DNA from: an uncultured Chitinophagaceae bacterium
Lineage (GTDB): Bacteria > Bacteroidota > Bacteroidia > Chitinophagales > Chitinophagaceae
Direction of reading: 5' to 3'
DNA: 51,259 nt
Assembly (NCBI GenBank): GCA_937858715.1
Contig: CALLZY010000031.1
Location: forward strand, 1 to 51,259
Shown here: in pieces, positions 41,149 through 49,505 of the stretch
How positions within the stretch are numbered: the first letter of the stretch is position 1
How the letters are laid out: each line of letters starts with the position of its first letter
Made by a program: the position numbers and the translations under genes
The notes under the pieces: model-generated
What the model was told of the DNA's origin: nothing
Seen by the model: the letters and a program-made list of their open reading frames with translations, nothing else
Databases searched by the model: none

Positions 41149-42183
41149 ATGAAGAAGGCAGAACATACAGAAGATGCTAAGTTGTTTGTTGATGAACCTG
41201 TTCATGACAGTAACAGTGTTGCTGATGCTTCAAACGAGGAAATAAAAGCAGGCACTAAAAGCATTATAGTTGAGCCCCGCATAATTGGCCCTGAAAATAT
41301 CCGTAATGAGCGGAAATGGAAACGGCTGGCCACATTCTCTATCATTGGGTTCACCCTCTTGATTATCCTGTTCTTTCTTCTGCCATATATTGACCTGCCA
41401 TCGTTTAATTACATTGTTGATTCTGTAAAAGATGGCGTACGTCATAAGTTTGCTTTATTCATCCTCGCAGGTTTTTTTGCTCAGTTAGTTGATGGAGCAG
41501 TAGGTATGGGATATGGTGTTACCAGTACAAGCCTGCTTATGAGTATGGGAGTTCCCCCGGCATCAATCAGCGGAAGTGTGCATACTGCAGAAATTTTCAG
41601 CAGTGCCGCAAGCGGCTACAGCCATTACCGTTTTGGGAATGTAAATAAGAAATTGTTGAGAGTTTTAGTTGTGCCTGGGGTGTTAGGTGCTATTGTGGGT
41701 GCAGGTGCATTGGTGTGGGTGGGAGAAAAGCATGGTGAAATGGTAAAGCCTTTTCTGGCAGCTTACTGCATGCTGCTTGGAATACGCATCTTATACCAGG
41801 CTTTCAAAAAGAAAAGAAAAAGTAAGAAAGTAAAACGGGCTGGCTGGTTGGCCGGGGCTGGAGGCTTCCTGGATAGTTTTGGTGGTGGCGGATGGGGGCC
41901 CTTGGTTACAAGTACGCTGATCGCAAAAGGAAGAAGTCCGCAATATGTTATCGGTAGTGTTAGCCTTAGTGAGTTCTTTGTTACGCTATCAAGTGCCCTG
42001 GCTTTTTTTGCAATGATTGGCATCACACATTGGCAGGTTATTGTTGGATTGTTGATTGGAGGTGTAATAGCAGCACCGATTGCGGCAAAACTGGCGGGTA
42101 AGTTGCCAGCCAGAACAATGATGATAGCTGTTGGGGCGATGGTTATTCTTTGGAGTGTGAGAATACTGATTAAGTTTTTATAA
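41149..42183 (+). CDS. TauE/SafE-family permease of the cys operon
   Basis: A 344-residue membrane protein with a long polar N-terminal tail (about residues 1-60), a helix near 63-83, and about seven more helices. The family signature appears as FFAQLVDGAVGMGYGVTSTSL and its second-half counterpart GGFLDSFGGGGWGPLVTSTL. The family moves sulfite, sulfonates or related anions. Position five bases after cysN and before a TonB receptor suggests sulfate or sulfite transport for assimilation; direction cannot be decided. No canonical sulfate ABC system is in the window. Confidence 0.88.
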   Translation: MKKAEHTEDAKLFVDEPVHDSNSVADASNEEIKAGTKSIIVEPRIIGPENIRNERKWKRLATFSIIGFTLLIILFFLLPYIDLPSFNYIVDSVKDGVRHKFALFILAGFFAQLVDGAVGMGYGVTSTSLLMSMGVPPASISGSVHTAEIFSSAASGYSHYRFGNVNKKLLRVLVVPGVLGAIVGAGALVWVGEKHGEMVKPFLAAYCMLLGIRILYQAFKKKRKSKKVKRAGWLAGAGGFLDSFGGGGWGPLVTSTLIAKGRSPQYVIGSVSLSEFFVTLSSALAFFAMIGITHWQVIVGLLIGGVIAAPIAAKLAGKLPARTMMIAVGAMVILWSVRILIKFL

Positions 42184-42198
42184 ATTTTTTTACATTAA

Positions 42199-42225
42199 TA
42201 TCCTACTAAGTTAATAGACTAATAA
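42199..42225 (-). promoter_or_regulatory. Putative sulfur-regulon operator upstream of the TonB receptor gene
   Basis: Reverse-strand copy of the 27-bp site before cysH: starts TTATTAGTC, ends CTTAGTAGGATA, 22 of 27 bases identical. It lies 11 bases before the ATG at 42237, just after a TACATTAA word that resembles the cysH -7 box. Confidence 0.6.
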
Positions 42226-42236
42226 ATTTTCTAATT

Positions 42237-45182
42237 ATGACACAACATGCAGGAAGCGAAAGTTTCGCTAACGTAAGAATGTTCAGAATTGCCAGGGCAG
42301 GATTTAGATTATCAATGGTTATTCTCCTGTTTCTGAATCAGCAGCTTAACCTGGTTGCCCAGCCTAATGTTTTTTATGAGATATCAGGAAAGATCACAGA
42401 TCAGGAAAAAAATGAGCCGCTTCCCGGTGTTTCTATAAGCATAAAAGGAACAGTAAGCGGCACAGTAAGTAAAGATGATGGCGGGTTCATAATCAGGACA
42501 AAGCAAAAACTTCCCTTTACCCTTGTTTTTACGGCCATTGGATATGCACCAAGAGAGGTGGAAGTAAAAACAATCAACTCAAAATTATCTGTTGCACTGG
42601 CTACGCAAACTGTTTTAGGCACAGAAGTGGTTGTGTCTGCATCAAGGGTTAAGGAAAGTATTCTTAAATCTCCGGTAGCTGTTGAAAAACTTGATATCAG
42701 GGCTATAAAAGAAACAGCAGCTCCGTCTTTCTATGATGCTTTGGAAAATGTAAAGGGTGTGCAGATGACAACATCCAGCTTAACTTTTAAAGTGCCAAAT
42801 ACAAGGGGATTTAACATCCCAAACAATTTTCGCTTCATGCAATTGGTGGACGGAGTGGATATGCAGGCCGCAACCCTTGGCGTTCCGCTTGGTAATGCAA
42901 TCGGGCCAACAGAACTGGATATCCAGAGTGTCGAGATAACTCCCGGAGCTGCCTCAGCATTGTATGGCATGAATGCAATTAATGGAATGGCAAACATGAT
43001 TACCAAAAGCCCTTTTCAGCACCAGGGATTGAGCATTTACAGTAAAAATGCACTCAATCATATTGATGGTAAAGATTACCCGGTAAGCAATATCAGTGAA
43101 TTTGCCTTCCGTTATGCAAAAGCTTTTAAAAACAAAATTGCTTTTAAGGTCAATGCAAGTTATATGACAGGGACAGACTGGCAATCGAATTCAACAATTG
43201 ACCAGAATCCCAACTCCCTGAATACAGCAAACCCTGCCTATGCTGAACTTTCTGGAAGCAACAACCCCGCTTATGATGCATGGAACAGGTATGGCGATGA
43301 AAATAACAATGCAGTAACCATCAGCGGAGTGAATTATAACGGTGGATCAAAAACTTTTATTCTTCGCCGTACCGGCTATTGGGAAAAAGACCTGGTGAAT
43401 CCTAAAGTTGATAACCTGAAGTTTGATGCTGGGATCCATTACAGGCTTACGGACATGGCAGAACTCTCTTACGACTTTCGTTTCGGAAAAATGGATGGTG
43501 TCTTTCAGCGGGGAAATAAAATACAATTAGACAATGTAATTGTTAAGAATCATAAAATCGAACTGAAGGGCAGCAACTATTTTGTCAGGGCTTATGTTTC
43601 TGTTGAAAATACAGGTGATTCTTACAATCTGAAACCTCTGGCCGATAACCTGCAGCTTACACATTTATCGAACAGTGCTTGGGGTTCCAGGTTTAAAACA
43701 AAATTGCAAACTGATTTGAATAATGGCATTGACCTTGCCGCTGCCATGAAAAATGCAAGAACTGTTGCTGATGCCGGAAGGGTTGAGCCGGGAACAGACG
43801 CCTTTAAACGGTTAAAAGATACAATTATAGGAATCAATAACTGGGATCACCTGAATGCAGGCATAGCTGGTGCCCCTTCAACCGGTGGCGCATGGATGCT
43901 TCAAAAAAGCAGGATGTACCATGCAGATGCACAATATGATTTTGAAAACAGGATTAAATTTTTGCAATTGCTTGTTGGTGCCGATGCAAGGATTTATGAG
44001 GTGATTCCTGATGGAAATAATTTTGTGGATTTCTCGAGACCTGTTGCTGAGAGAAATATTCCATTAAAAGACGGAAGTTTTGGTAAGAATGTTTATTACA
44101 AAAAATTTGGAGCATTTGCACAGGTTACAAAAACAATGCTGGATGATAAATTAAAGATTGTTTCATCACTGCGCATGGATTATAATCCTGAGTTTTCACC
44201 AAAACTTAATCCAAGGATAGCTTTGGTTTATACTGTTAGCCAAAAGCACAATTTCAGGGCTTCATTCCAGAACGGCTTCCGTTTCCCGGCTTTGTTTGAA
44301 GCACTTTCGTTTGTGAATAATGGAAATGTGAGAAGGGTAGGAGGTTTGTCGTATATCAATGAAGGACTTGGATACCTGGAAAACTCTTATACACTTACTT
44401 CCGTTAATACATTCAATGCAAAAGTAAATGCTGATGTTACTGCTGGAGGCGTAACAGCAAGTCAGGCGGCTGTGGCTAATAAGGCATTGTTGCAGGCAAC
44501 AAATCTTTCTGCAACAAGGCCCGAAAGGATCAACTCATTCGAGATCGGTTATAAAGCAGTTCTGCTAAATAATAAACTGGCCCTGGACTGGGACGCTTAT
44601 TTCAACCAGTATGATGGTTTCCTCGGTCAGGTTGAAGTGTCAGTGCCAACTACCGGAAAAGTTGGAACAGACGAATCTGCGGTTGATATGCTTGCCGCCA
44701 ATCGCAGCAAGCAGGTTCGTTACAGGGTGTTCACAAACGCAAAAAACACTTATAAGAATTTTGGTTCTTCAATCGGATTAACGTGGAATGCCTTTAAGAA
44801 GTTTACTTTTTCGGGGAACATTAATTATAACAACATAAAGACAAACAATGAAGCAGATATTTTTATAACCGCCTTCAACACTCCTAAATGGATGACAAAC
44901 CTTTCTGTAACTAACAGGGAGGTTATTAAGAATCTTGGTTTCAGTATCGCATGGAAATGGCAGGACACTTTCTTGTGGGAGAGCACTCTTGCAACCGGAC
45001 AAGTTCCTGCATTCAGTTCGATGGATGCACAGGTATCTTATCGTATTCCTGCCGCCAAGGCCACACTGAAGCTTGGAGGTACAAATATTTTTAACAACCG
45101 CTATATTCAGTACGCAGCCGGACCAACAATTGGCGGGATTTATTACCTGACTATTTCCCTTGAAGGGTTACTGGAAAAATAA
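42237..45182 (+). CDS. TonB-dependent outer-membrane receptor with CarboxypepD_reg domain
   Basis: A 981-residue receptor. A signal anchor (about 22-42, LSMVILLFLNQQLNLVAQ) is followed by a carboxypeptidase-D-regulatory-like domain (YEISGKITDQEKNEPLPG), a plug domain (about 135-250, with VEITPGAASALYGMNAINGM) and a 22-strand barrel ending in the short hydrophobic LTISLEGLLEK. The start could also be Met15 (MFRIARAGF). The substrate is not evident, but its promoter carries the motif found ahead of cysH and it lies in the cys operon neighbourhood, so an organosulfur compound or sulfate ester is plausible. It has no SusD partner here. Confidence 0.93.
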   Translation: MTQHAGSESFANVRMFRIARAGFRLSMVILLFLNQQLNLVAQPNVFYEISGKITDQEKNEPLPGVSISIKGTVSGTVSKDDGGFIIRTKQKLPFTLVFTAIGYAPREVEVKTINSKLSVALATQTVLGTEVVVSASRVKESILKSPVAVEKLDIRAIKETAAPSFYDALENVKGVQMTTSSLTFKVPNTRGFNIPNNFRFMQLVDGVDMQAATLGVPLGNAIGPTELDIQSVEITPGAASALYGMNAINGMANMITKSPFQHQGLSIYSKNALNHIDGKDYPVSNISEFAFRYAKAFKNKIAFKVNASYMTGTDWQSNSTIDQNPNSLNTANPAYAELSGSNNPAYDAWNRYGDENNNAVTISGVNYNGGSKTFILRRTGYWEKDLVNPKVDNLKFDAGIHYRLTDMAELSYDFRFGKMDGVFQRGNKIQLDNVIVKNHKIELKGSNYFVRAYVSVENTGDSYNLKPLADNLQLTHLSNSAWGSRFKTKLQTDLNNGIDLAAAMKNARTVADAGRVEPGTDAFKRLKDTIIGINNWDHLNAGIAGAPSTGGAWMLQKSRMYHADAQYDFENRIKFLQLLVGADARIYEVIPDGNNFVDFSRPVAERNIPLKDGSFGKNVYYKKFGAFAQVTKTMLDDKLKIVSSLRMDYNPEFSPKLNPRIALVYTVSQKHNFRASFQNGFRFPALFEALSFVNNGNVRRVGGLSYINEGLGYLENSYTLTSVNTFNAKVNADVTAGGVTASQAAVANKALLQATNLSATRPERINSFEIGYKAVLLNNKLALDWDAYFNQYDGFLGQVEVSVPTTGKVGTDESAVDMLAANRSKQVRYRVFTNAKNTYKNFGSSIGLTWNAFKKFTFSGNINYNNIKTNNEADIFITAFNTPKWMTNLSVTNREVIKNLGFSIAWKWQDTFLWESTLATGQVPAFSSMDAQVSYRIPAAKATLKLGGTNIFNNRYIQYAAGPTIGGIYYLTISLEGLLEK

Positions 45183-45200
45183 CTTTTCGAACAGTCATAA

Positions 45201-45239
45201 ATACGCTTCTCCGTAATATAAACAAACGGGGAAGCGTAT
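45201..45239 (+). terminator. Terminator hairpin of the TonB receptor gene
   Basis: 13-bp stem ATACGCTTCTCCG / CGGGGAAGCGTAT (one G-T pair) with a 13-base loop, 18 bases after the stop. The T-tract is poor (CTTTGG); the end of the stem overlaps the metZ -7 box. Confidence 0.65.
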
Positions 45240-45244
45240 CTTTG
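45237..45244 (+). promoter_or_regulatory. -7 box of metZ (TATCTTTG)
   Basis: TATCTTTG matches TAnnTTTG and lies 22 bases before the metZ ATG. It overlaps the end of the terminator stem and abuts an inverted repeat. Confidence 0.5.
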
Positions 45245-45263
45245 GTATGATTCAAAACATACC
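45244..45263 (+). promoter_or_regulatory. Inverted repeat over the metZ start region
   Basis: GGTATG (45244-45249) and CATACC (45258-45263) with an 8-base spacer, spanning the predicted transcription start and ending three bases before the ATG. Suits a repressor operator for methionine genes. Confidence 0.4.
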
Positions 45264-45266
45264 AAC

Positions 45267-46442
45267 ATGAAACCGTTGCACCCGGAAACAATCGCTATCA
45301 GGTTACAAACAGAAAGAACAGAGCAGAAAGAACATTCTACTCCCATGTTTCTCACCAGCAGTTTTTTGTACGATTCTGCAGAAGATATGGCCGCTGCATT
45401 TTCCACCGAATCTCCGGAGGTAAATATCTATACCCGCTTCTCTAATCCAACAGTTGACGAATTTATTAATAAAATTGCCGGTTTAGAAGGTGCAGAAGAC
45501 GGTATTGCCACAGGCACAGGCATGGCTGCAGTGTTTTCAACCTTTATGGCTTTTTTGAGTAAGGGTGACCATATTATTTCCGCCTCTGCTGTGTTTGGTT
45601 CCACACACACCATACTCACTAAGTATCTTAAGCGGTGGGGAATCGAGTATTCGTATTTTGAAATGAGTAAGCCGGAAACCATTGAAGCGATGGTGAAGCC
45701 GAATACGAAAATGCTATATGTGGAAACACCTTCCAACCCCGGGCTTGATATTATTGATATTGAATTTGTAGCTGCTGTTTGCAAAAAGCATAACATCTTG
45801 CTGGTAGTGGACAATTGTTTTGCAACACCTGCCGTGCAGCAGCCAATTAAATATGGTGCTGATTTGGTGTTGCATTCTGCTACCAAGTTTATTGACGGAC
45901 AAGGCAGGGTTTTGGGCGGAGTGGTGGTAGGCCGAAAGGAACTGATTCATGAACTCTATCTTTTTGTAAGAAACACAGGACCTTCCATGAGTCCATTTAA
46001 TGCATGGATTCTCTCCAAGAGTTTGGAAACTTTATTCGTTCGTATGGAACGTCATGCTGCCAGTGCATTGCAACTGGCCCGGCAGTTGAATGGAAACAAT
46101 AAACTGAGCTGGGTGAAATACCCGTTTCTGGAATCACACCCGCAGTATGCTATTGCAAAAAAACAGATGAGTAACGGAGGGGGTATTATAACATTTGAAC
46201 TGAAAGGCGGTGTGGAAAGTGGCAGAAAATTTTTGAATGCCCTGCAGATGATTTCAATGACGAATAACCTGGGCGACAGCCGCACCATTGCATCACACCC
46301 GGCTTCCACCACTCATTCAAAACTAAGTGAAGAAGAAAGACAGGCAGTGGGGATTTCTACCGGTTTAATCAGGGTTTCTGTTGGCCTCGAACACCCTGAT
46401 GATATTCTGAACGATATCTTGCAGGCATTGGAGAAGTGCTGA
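45267..46442 (+). CDS. metZ: PLP-dependent O-succinyl/acetyl-homoserine sulfhydrylase (MetZ-like)
   Basis: A 391-residue cytosolic trans-sulfuration-type enzyme that makes homocysteine from an activated homoserine and sulfide, the step after sulfite reduction. It has ATGTGMAAVFS, YVETPSNP, VDNCFATP (Asp182 near the PLP ring) and the PLP-lysine segment HSATKFIDGQGR (Lys207); the DGQGR sequence is typical of the MetZ branch rather than cystathionine gamma-synthase. It is transcribed from its own promoter 84 bases after the TonB receptor gene. Distinguishing MetZ from gamma-lyase/synthase by sequence alone is not fully certain. Confidence 0.9.
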   Translation: MKPLHPETIAIRLQTERTEQKEHSTPMFLTSSFLYDSAEDMAAAFSTESPEVNIYTRFSNPTVDEFINKIAGLEGAEDGIATGTGMAAVFSTFMAFLSKGDHIISASAVFGSTHTILTKYLKRWGIEYSYFEMSKPETIEAMVKPNTKMLYVETPSNPGLDIIDIEFVAAVCKKHNILLVVDNCFATPAVQQPIKYGADLVLHSATKFIDGQGRVLGGVVVGRKELIHELYLFVRNTGPSMSPFNAWILSKSLETLFVRMERHAASALQLARQLNGNNKLSWVKYPFLESHPQYAIAKKQMSNGGGIITFELKGGVESGRKFLNALQMISMTNNLGDSRTIASHPASTTHSKLSEEERQAVGISTGLIRVSVGLEHPDDILNDILQALEKC

Positions 46443-46595
46443 CAAATCGGGTCAAATACAATTATGTACCCGGCAGCAGTACTATGCCAAAGGCATCCCC
46501 TTGGACTATCATCGCTTGTGCAGTTTACCCTGAGGCAACGAAGGGTACTCTTCAGGGTTCAGTAACACGATAGCAATCGGGTCTATTCAAGAAAA

Positions 46596-46624
46596 AAGGC
46601 CGTCTCTGGCGAAGAGACAGCCTT
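46596..46624 (-). terminator. Terminator of the secreted-protein gene at 46677
   Basis: Stem AAGGC-GTCTCT / AGAGAC-GCCTT with one internal mismatch, followed on the minus strand by TTTTTTC. It also separates the cluster from metZ. The stretch 46443-46595 shows nothing recognisable. Confidence 0.7.
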
Positions 46625-46676
46625 ATAATTAAAGGTATTTATACCTTTCTTTGAAACACAAACAGGTGTACTGCAT

Positions 46677-47225
46677 TTACTGCTTGGTTAAAACAATATT
46701 CGTGGGTACGCTAAGTGGTGGGTCGTCAGGATTTTGCACCCCATTGTCTTTCTTAACTGTCCATTGCGCTTGCAAAGGGCACGCATTAGTTGGTGGTGTA
46801 AAACAGTTTGGATTTAGAATTTTAATCTCCAAAACAGCTTCAAGAAATCCCCCGCCATTCGGTGCATTTGTTACAGTATTATCTGACAAAACCGCCCTTA
46901 CTTCAAAATCAGTTGAAATATTACCCGAATAGATGGAATATGGCCAATAGGTAGTAGAGTTACCTATTGGTTTGTATGAGTTATATACTTCAGATACCTG
47001 ATTGCCATTGGCATCTACAATAATCTTCTTATAATGGCCCCTATACCCGTCAGACATACGCCAAATATTCACTATAAAAACCTCATTGCCGTTTATATAT
47101 TTCCAAATCCCGGCAAGTATATCAGTTTGCTGAATTGGATGAACCCCATTTACAGGGTTTGGTGTACTATTAAAAGACGATAAGCAGACAAGCCCTATTA
47201 GTAAAATAATTGATGTTTTTTGCAT
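46677..47225 (-). CDS. Secreted protein of unknown function (182 aa)
   Basis: An exported protein with a signal peptide (MQKTSIILLIGLVCLSSFNS). The mature part is predicted all-beta with many Tyr, Trp, Asn and Gly (GIWKYINGNEVFIVNIWRMSDGYRGHYKKI read in parts; NSTTYWPYSIYSGN) and two Cys near the end (NPNCFTPPTNACPLQ) that could form a disulfide. I recognise no family with certainty; the layout recalls lipocalin-like secreted proteins of Bacteroidota. It is last in a minus-strand run with two other secreted proteins, and may belong to the same module. Confidence 0.65.
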   Translation of the reverse strand: MQKTSIILLIGLVCLSSFNSTPNPVNGVHPIQQTDILAGIWKYINGNEVFIVNIWRMSDGYRGHYKKIIVDANGNQVSEVYNSYKPIGNSTTYWPYSIYSGNISTDFEVRAVLSDNTVTNAPNGGGFLEAVLEIKILNPNCFTPPTNACPLQAQWTVKKDNGVQNPDDPPLSVPTNIVLTKQ

Positions 47226-47245
47226 ATCTTAAATTTTAAAGTTAA

Positions 47246-47365
47246 TTAATTACAATCTGTCTTAGAAATACTGCCATTTGGCTGTTTTTCAACTTTTTTC
47301 AGCATAGTAAGACTTGAATTTGTTGCAAAAAGTATTGCAAGTAATAAAAAAAGCAAACGATTCAT
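47246..47365 (-). CDS. Possible 39-residue secreted peptide
   Basis: Short ORF with ATG 47365, starting MNRLLFLLLAILFATNSSLT, a plausible signal peptide, and ending in a polar segment with one Cys (SKTDCN). It lies on the same strand as its secreted neighbours, 15 bases after a hairpin. Size makes it uncertain; it could be a relic of a longer lipoprotein or a real small peptide. Confidence 0.3.
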   Translation of the reverse strand: MNRLLFLLLAILFATNSSLTMLKKVEKQPNGSISKTDCN

Positions 47366-47380
47366 GTTGTTTTTTTTAGA

Positions 47381-47414
47381 AATGTTTCAGGCTGAATTAT
47401 CAGCCTGAAACATT
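47381..47414. terminator. Perfect 15-bp hairpin
   Basis: AATGTTTCAGGCTGA paired with its exact complement, 4-base loop, 43 bases after the stop of the 148-residue gene on the minus strand. No T-tract follows on that strand (it is A-rich), so it may work by RNA stability or Rho-independent release without U-tract. Confidence 0.55.
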
Positions 47415-47457
47415 GTGAATCTTGTCTTTTCAATTGTCTTGCCTATAGGTTTTCATA

Positions 47458-47904
47458 TTAATAATAATCCTCGCAACCTCCGGAGGAAATCTTCAAATTA
47501 TTATTCCAAATTTCAACGCAAGTAATATTTTCTAATTTAAAGAGATTAATATCCCATTGACAGGCCTCACTTCGAGGATTCATATGAACAAAGTTTTTTA
47601 CAAAAATTAGCACACGAATATTTCCCGAATATCTAACAGACAATACTCTTGCATATTTTAGATTCCCCATCCCGTGAATTATACGGTTTGTATAATTTAA
47701 AGGCAAAACTGTCAATAAACTGTCAACAGGTTTGTTTTTAAAGAATTCTAAATCCAATGTCGAAAGATATGCAAGAGTTGTATCCTGCTGCATAACATTA
47801 GTACATGATGTCAACTCTTTAAATTCATTACTTTGTTTATTTGCTGTTTCGGCCTTTACATTATTGCACAACAATACAAAAGCCAGAAGAAGTAGTTTTT
47901 CCAT
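47458..47904 (-). CDS. Secreted protein of unknown function, partner of the JAMM lipoprotein
   Basis: A 148-residue exported protein; signal peptide MEKLLLLAFVLLCNNVKA. The mature part has a helix-rich stretch (LAYLSTLDLEFFKNKPVDSLL) followed by beta segments (YARVLSVRYSGNIRVLIFVKNF) and Cys at positions that could form disulfides (LTSCTNVM, SEACQW, ITCVEI, GGCEDY). I recognise no family. It begins 8 bases after the lipoprotein gene, so the two are cotranscribed and probably function together; by position it could be a periplasmic inhibitor (immunity-like) protein, which is inference. Confidence 0.7.
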   Translation of the reverse strand: MEKLLLLAFVLLCNNVKAETANKQSNEFKELTSCTNVMQQDTTLAYLSTLDLEFFKNKPVDSLLTVLPLNYTNRIIHGMGNLKYARVLSVRYSGNIRVLIFVKNFVHMNPRSEACQWDINLFKLENITCVEIWNNNLKISSGGCEDYY

Positions 47905-47912
47905 GATGTAAT

Positions 47913-49505
47913 TTAATTTAGTTTAATAAAATTAGTTTTAGAAGCATCAGATTTATAAAACCCAATACCACAACTAGAACTATTGCCAATTAATTGCAGT
48001 AATGCTACTTGTGTAGCATTTTGCCAGTTTGAATAAGCATCTGGATGTGATTGTGCGATTACGGATTGATTGTAGTTTATTAGGTCTATTGGATTTGAAG
48101 TAAAGAAATTTCTTGATAATGATACATTCTCAATAACCAAAGCGTATCGTACATTTCCGCAATCCACAAATACAGTATAGTTTTGTTTTGAGTTTATTCG
48201 TAAAGGTGCTAAATCTGCGCCACTTGGTGCTGACCGATTTAGTGGGTTGGGATCTGGGTCTGGGTGGGTGTGAAGCTCTCCAATAATAGTTTCCCCGTTT
48301 GAAATACTTCGATTTTGCTTAACAAATCCTGGATCATGTGAGGTTGTACAATTTTTGGGATACACATTATTTGAAGAATTTTGTACAAGTATGTGTCCCC
48401 ATTCTTCGTTATTTGTATTACTTAGTAAAAAAATTGAATCCGCAGTAGAATTGAATATTCTGCTATATCTCGCAAGCATAGAATCAACCGGTTCAGTAAC
48501 GGGGGGCTCATCCGGGAGTATCGGTTCCCAGCCCGGAGTACATGGGGCGTTAGTTTCAATAAGATTAGAGGTCGGTGTTATCGCCCCTCCGCAAGGTGGC
48601 GGTGTGCCACCACCTCCAGTGCCGCCACCTCCTGAGCCGCCGCCAGTTCCCCCTGTTCCGCCAGAACCACTGCCAGAACCGCCTCCGCTTCCACCGCCAC
48701 CTGTATCTTCCCACCAGCCTTCACATACAGACGAAACAAGATAGCAATGTCCTGGTTCCCCGGGGCCAGCTGCACAATTTAAATAATCACATCCTCCATG
48801 GGCTTCGCAATAGGCAACATCTCCGCATACATAAAAATCTACACATAGTTCAACATATGTAAATGTTTCAATAAGGTTGTTTGAAGTAGAAATATTGGTG
48901 AGTTTTAATTTTTTTCTGCCATCCGGTCCCGGCACAGATTCAGGAAATAGTTCAATATCCGTTATGTTAAACTCAGTATGTTCTAACGTTCTGTTATCCA
49001 TCAGCATAAAAAGCAAAGCAAACTTTTCTGCTGTTGAGTCACTATAAGGTGAGCCATGGGGCCTGTTGTGGTATTGCCAATCGCACAGATAGTTAAAAGT
49101 AGTATCATTTTGAATGGTTTTAACTACCATTGTTGCATTTACATAATTCTGGCTATCCCTTACGAAAGGGATATAATATATACTGGCTGAGTCCTCAGAT
49201 TCTGTATAATTACCTTTTCCATTTTTGTTTACACCCGGTTTTTTAAATGAGAGTGTTTTATCCCATCTCGGATAACCAATCATTTGTGTGGTCTTCTCCA
49301 CAAATCCAAGTTTGTCATTCTGTCGTTTTACATAATCAGCAATCCCCTGCACTTGCGGGTTTGAAGATTTGTGTTCACTAAAAAATCTTGATTCCTTAAC
49401 CTGTGGGCTGGGTTCTTCCGTTGTCAGGCTGTCTGTCTTGCGGCAGGCCACATAGCCCACAACCGCCAACATTGGCAACAGCCATAAGAATTTTCTTGCT
49501 TTCAT
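47913..49505 (-). CDS. Lipoprotein with Cys-rich region, Gly/Ser linker and JAMM-like domain
   Basis: A 530-residue protein; I chose ATG 49505 (MKARKFLWLLPMLAVVGYVAC, lipoprotein signal, Cys21). Residues about 30-215 are a conserved-looking alpha/beta domain. A Cys-rich stretch (about 221-261, seven Cys) is followed by a low-complexity Gly/Ser linker (about 269-302). The C-terminal domain (about 350-530) has an E in NEEWGHILV (367/368), then GELHTHP (His412, His414) and SGADL (Ser428, Asp431), the pattern E...HxHP...SxxD of JAMM/JAB zinc proteases. Architecture resembles a surface lipoprotein carrying a C-terminal effector. No domain name is claimed beyond the motif. Confidence 0.8.
   Translation of the reverse strand: MKARKFLWLLPMLAVVGYVACRKTDSLTTEEPSPQVKESRFFSEHKSSNPQVQGIADYVKRQNDKLGFVEKTTQMIGYPRWDKTLSFKKPGVNKNGKGNYTESEDSASIYYIPFVRDSQNYVNATMVVKTIQNDTTFNYLCDWQYHNRPHGSPYSDSTAEKFALLFMLMDNRTLEHTEFNITDIELFPESVPGPDGRKKLKLTNISTSNNLIETFTYVELCVDFYVCGDVAYCEAHGGCDYLNCAAGPGEPGHCYLVSSVCEGWWEDTGGGGSGGGSGSGSGGTGGTGGGSGGGGTGGGGTPPPCGGAITPTSNLIETNAPCTPGWEPILPDEPPVTEPVDSMLARYSRIFNSTADSIFLLSNTNNEEWGHILVQNSSNNVYPKNCTTSHDPGFVKQNRSISNGETIIGELHTHPDPDPNPLNRSAPSGADLAPLRINSKQNYTVFVDCGNVRYALVIENVSLSRNFFTSNPIDLINYNQSVIAQSHPDAYSNWQNATQVALLQLIGNSSSCGIGFYKSDASKTNFIKLN

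Noticed and set aside
48355-48744. 129-codon plus-strand Pro-rich ORF opposite the lipoprotein linker
   Set aside because: Pro repeats are the complement of the Gly/Ser linker codons; a shadow.
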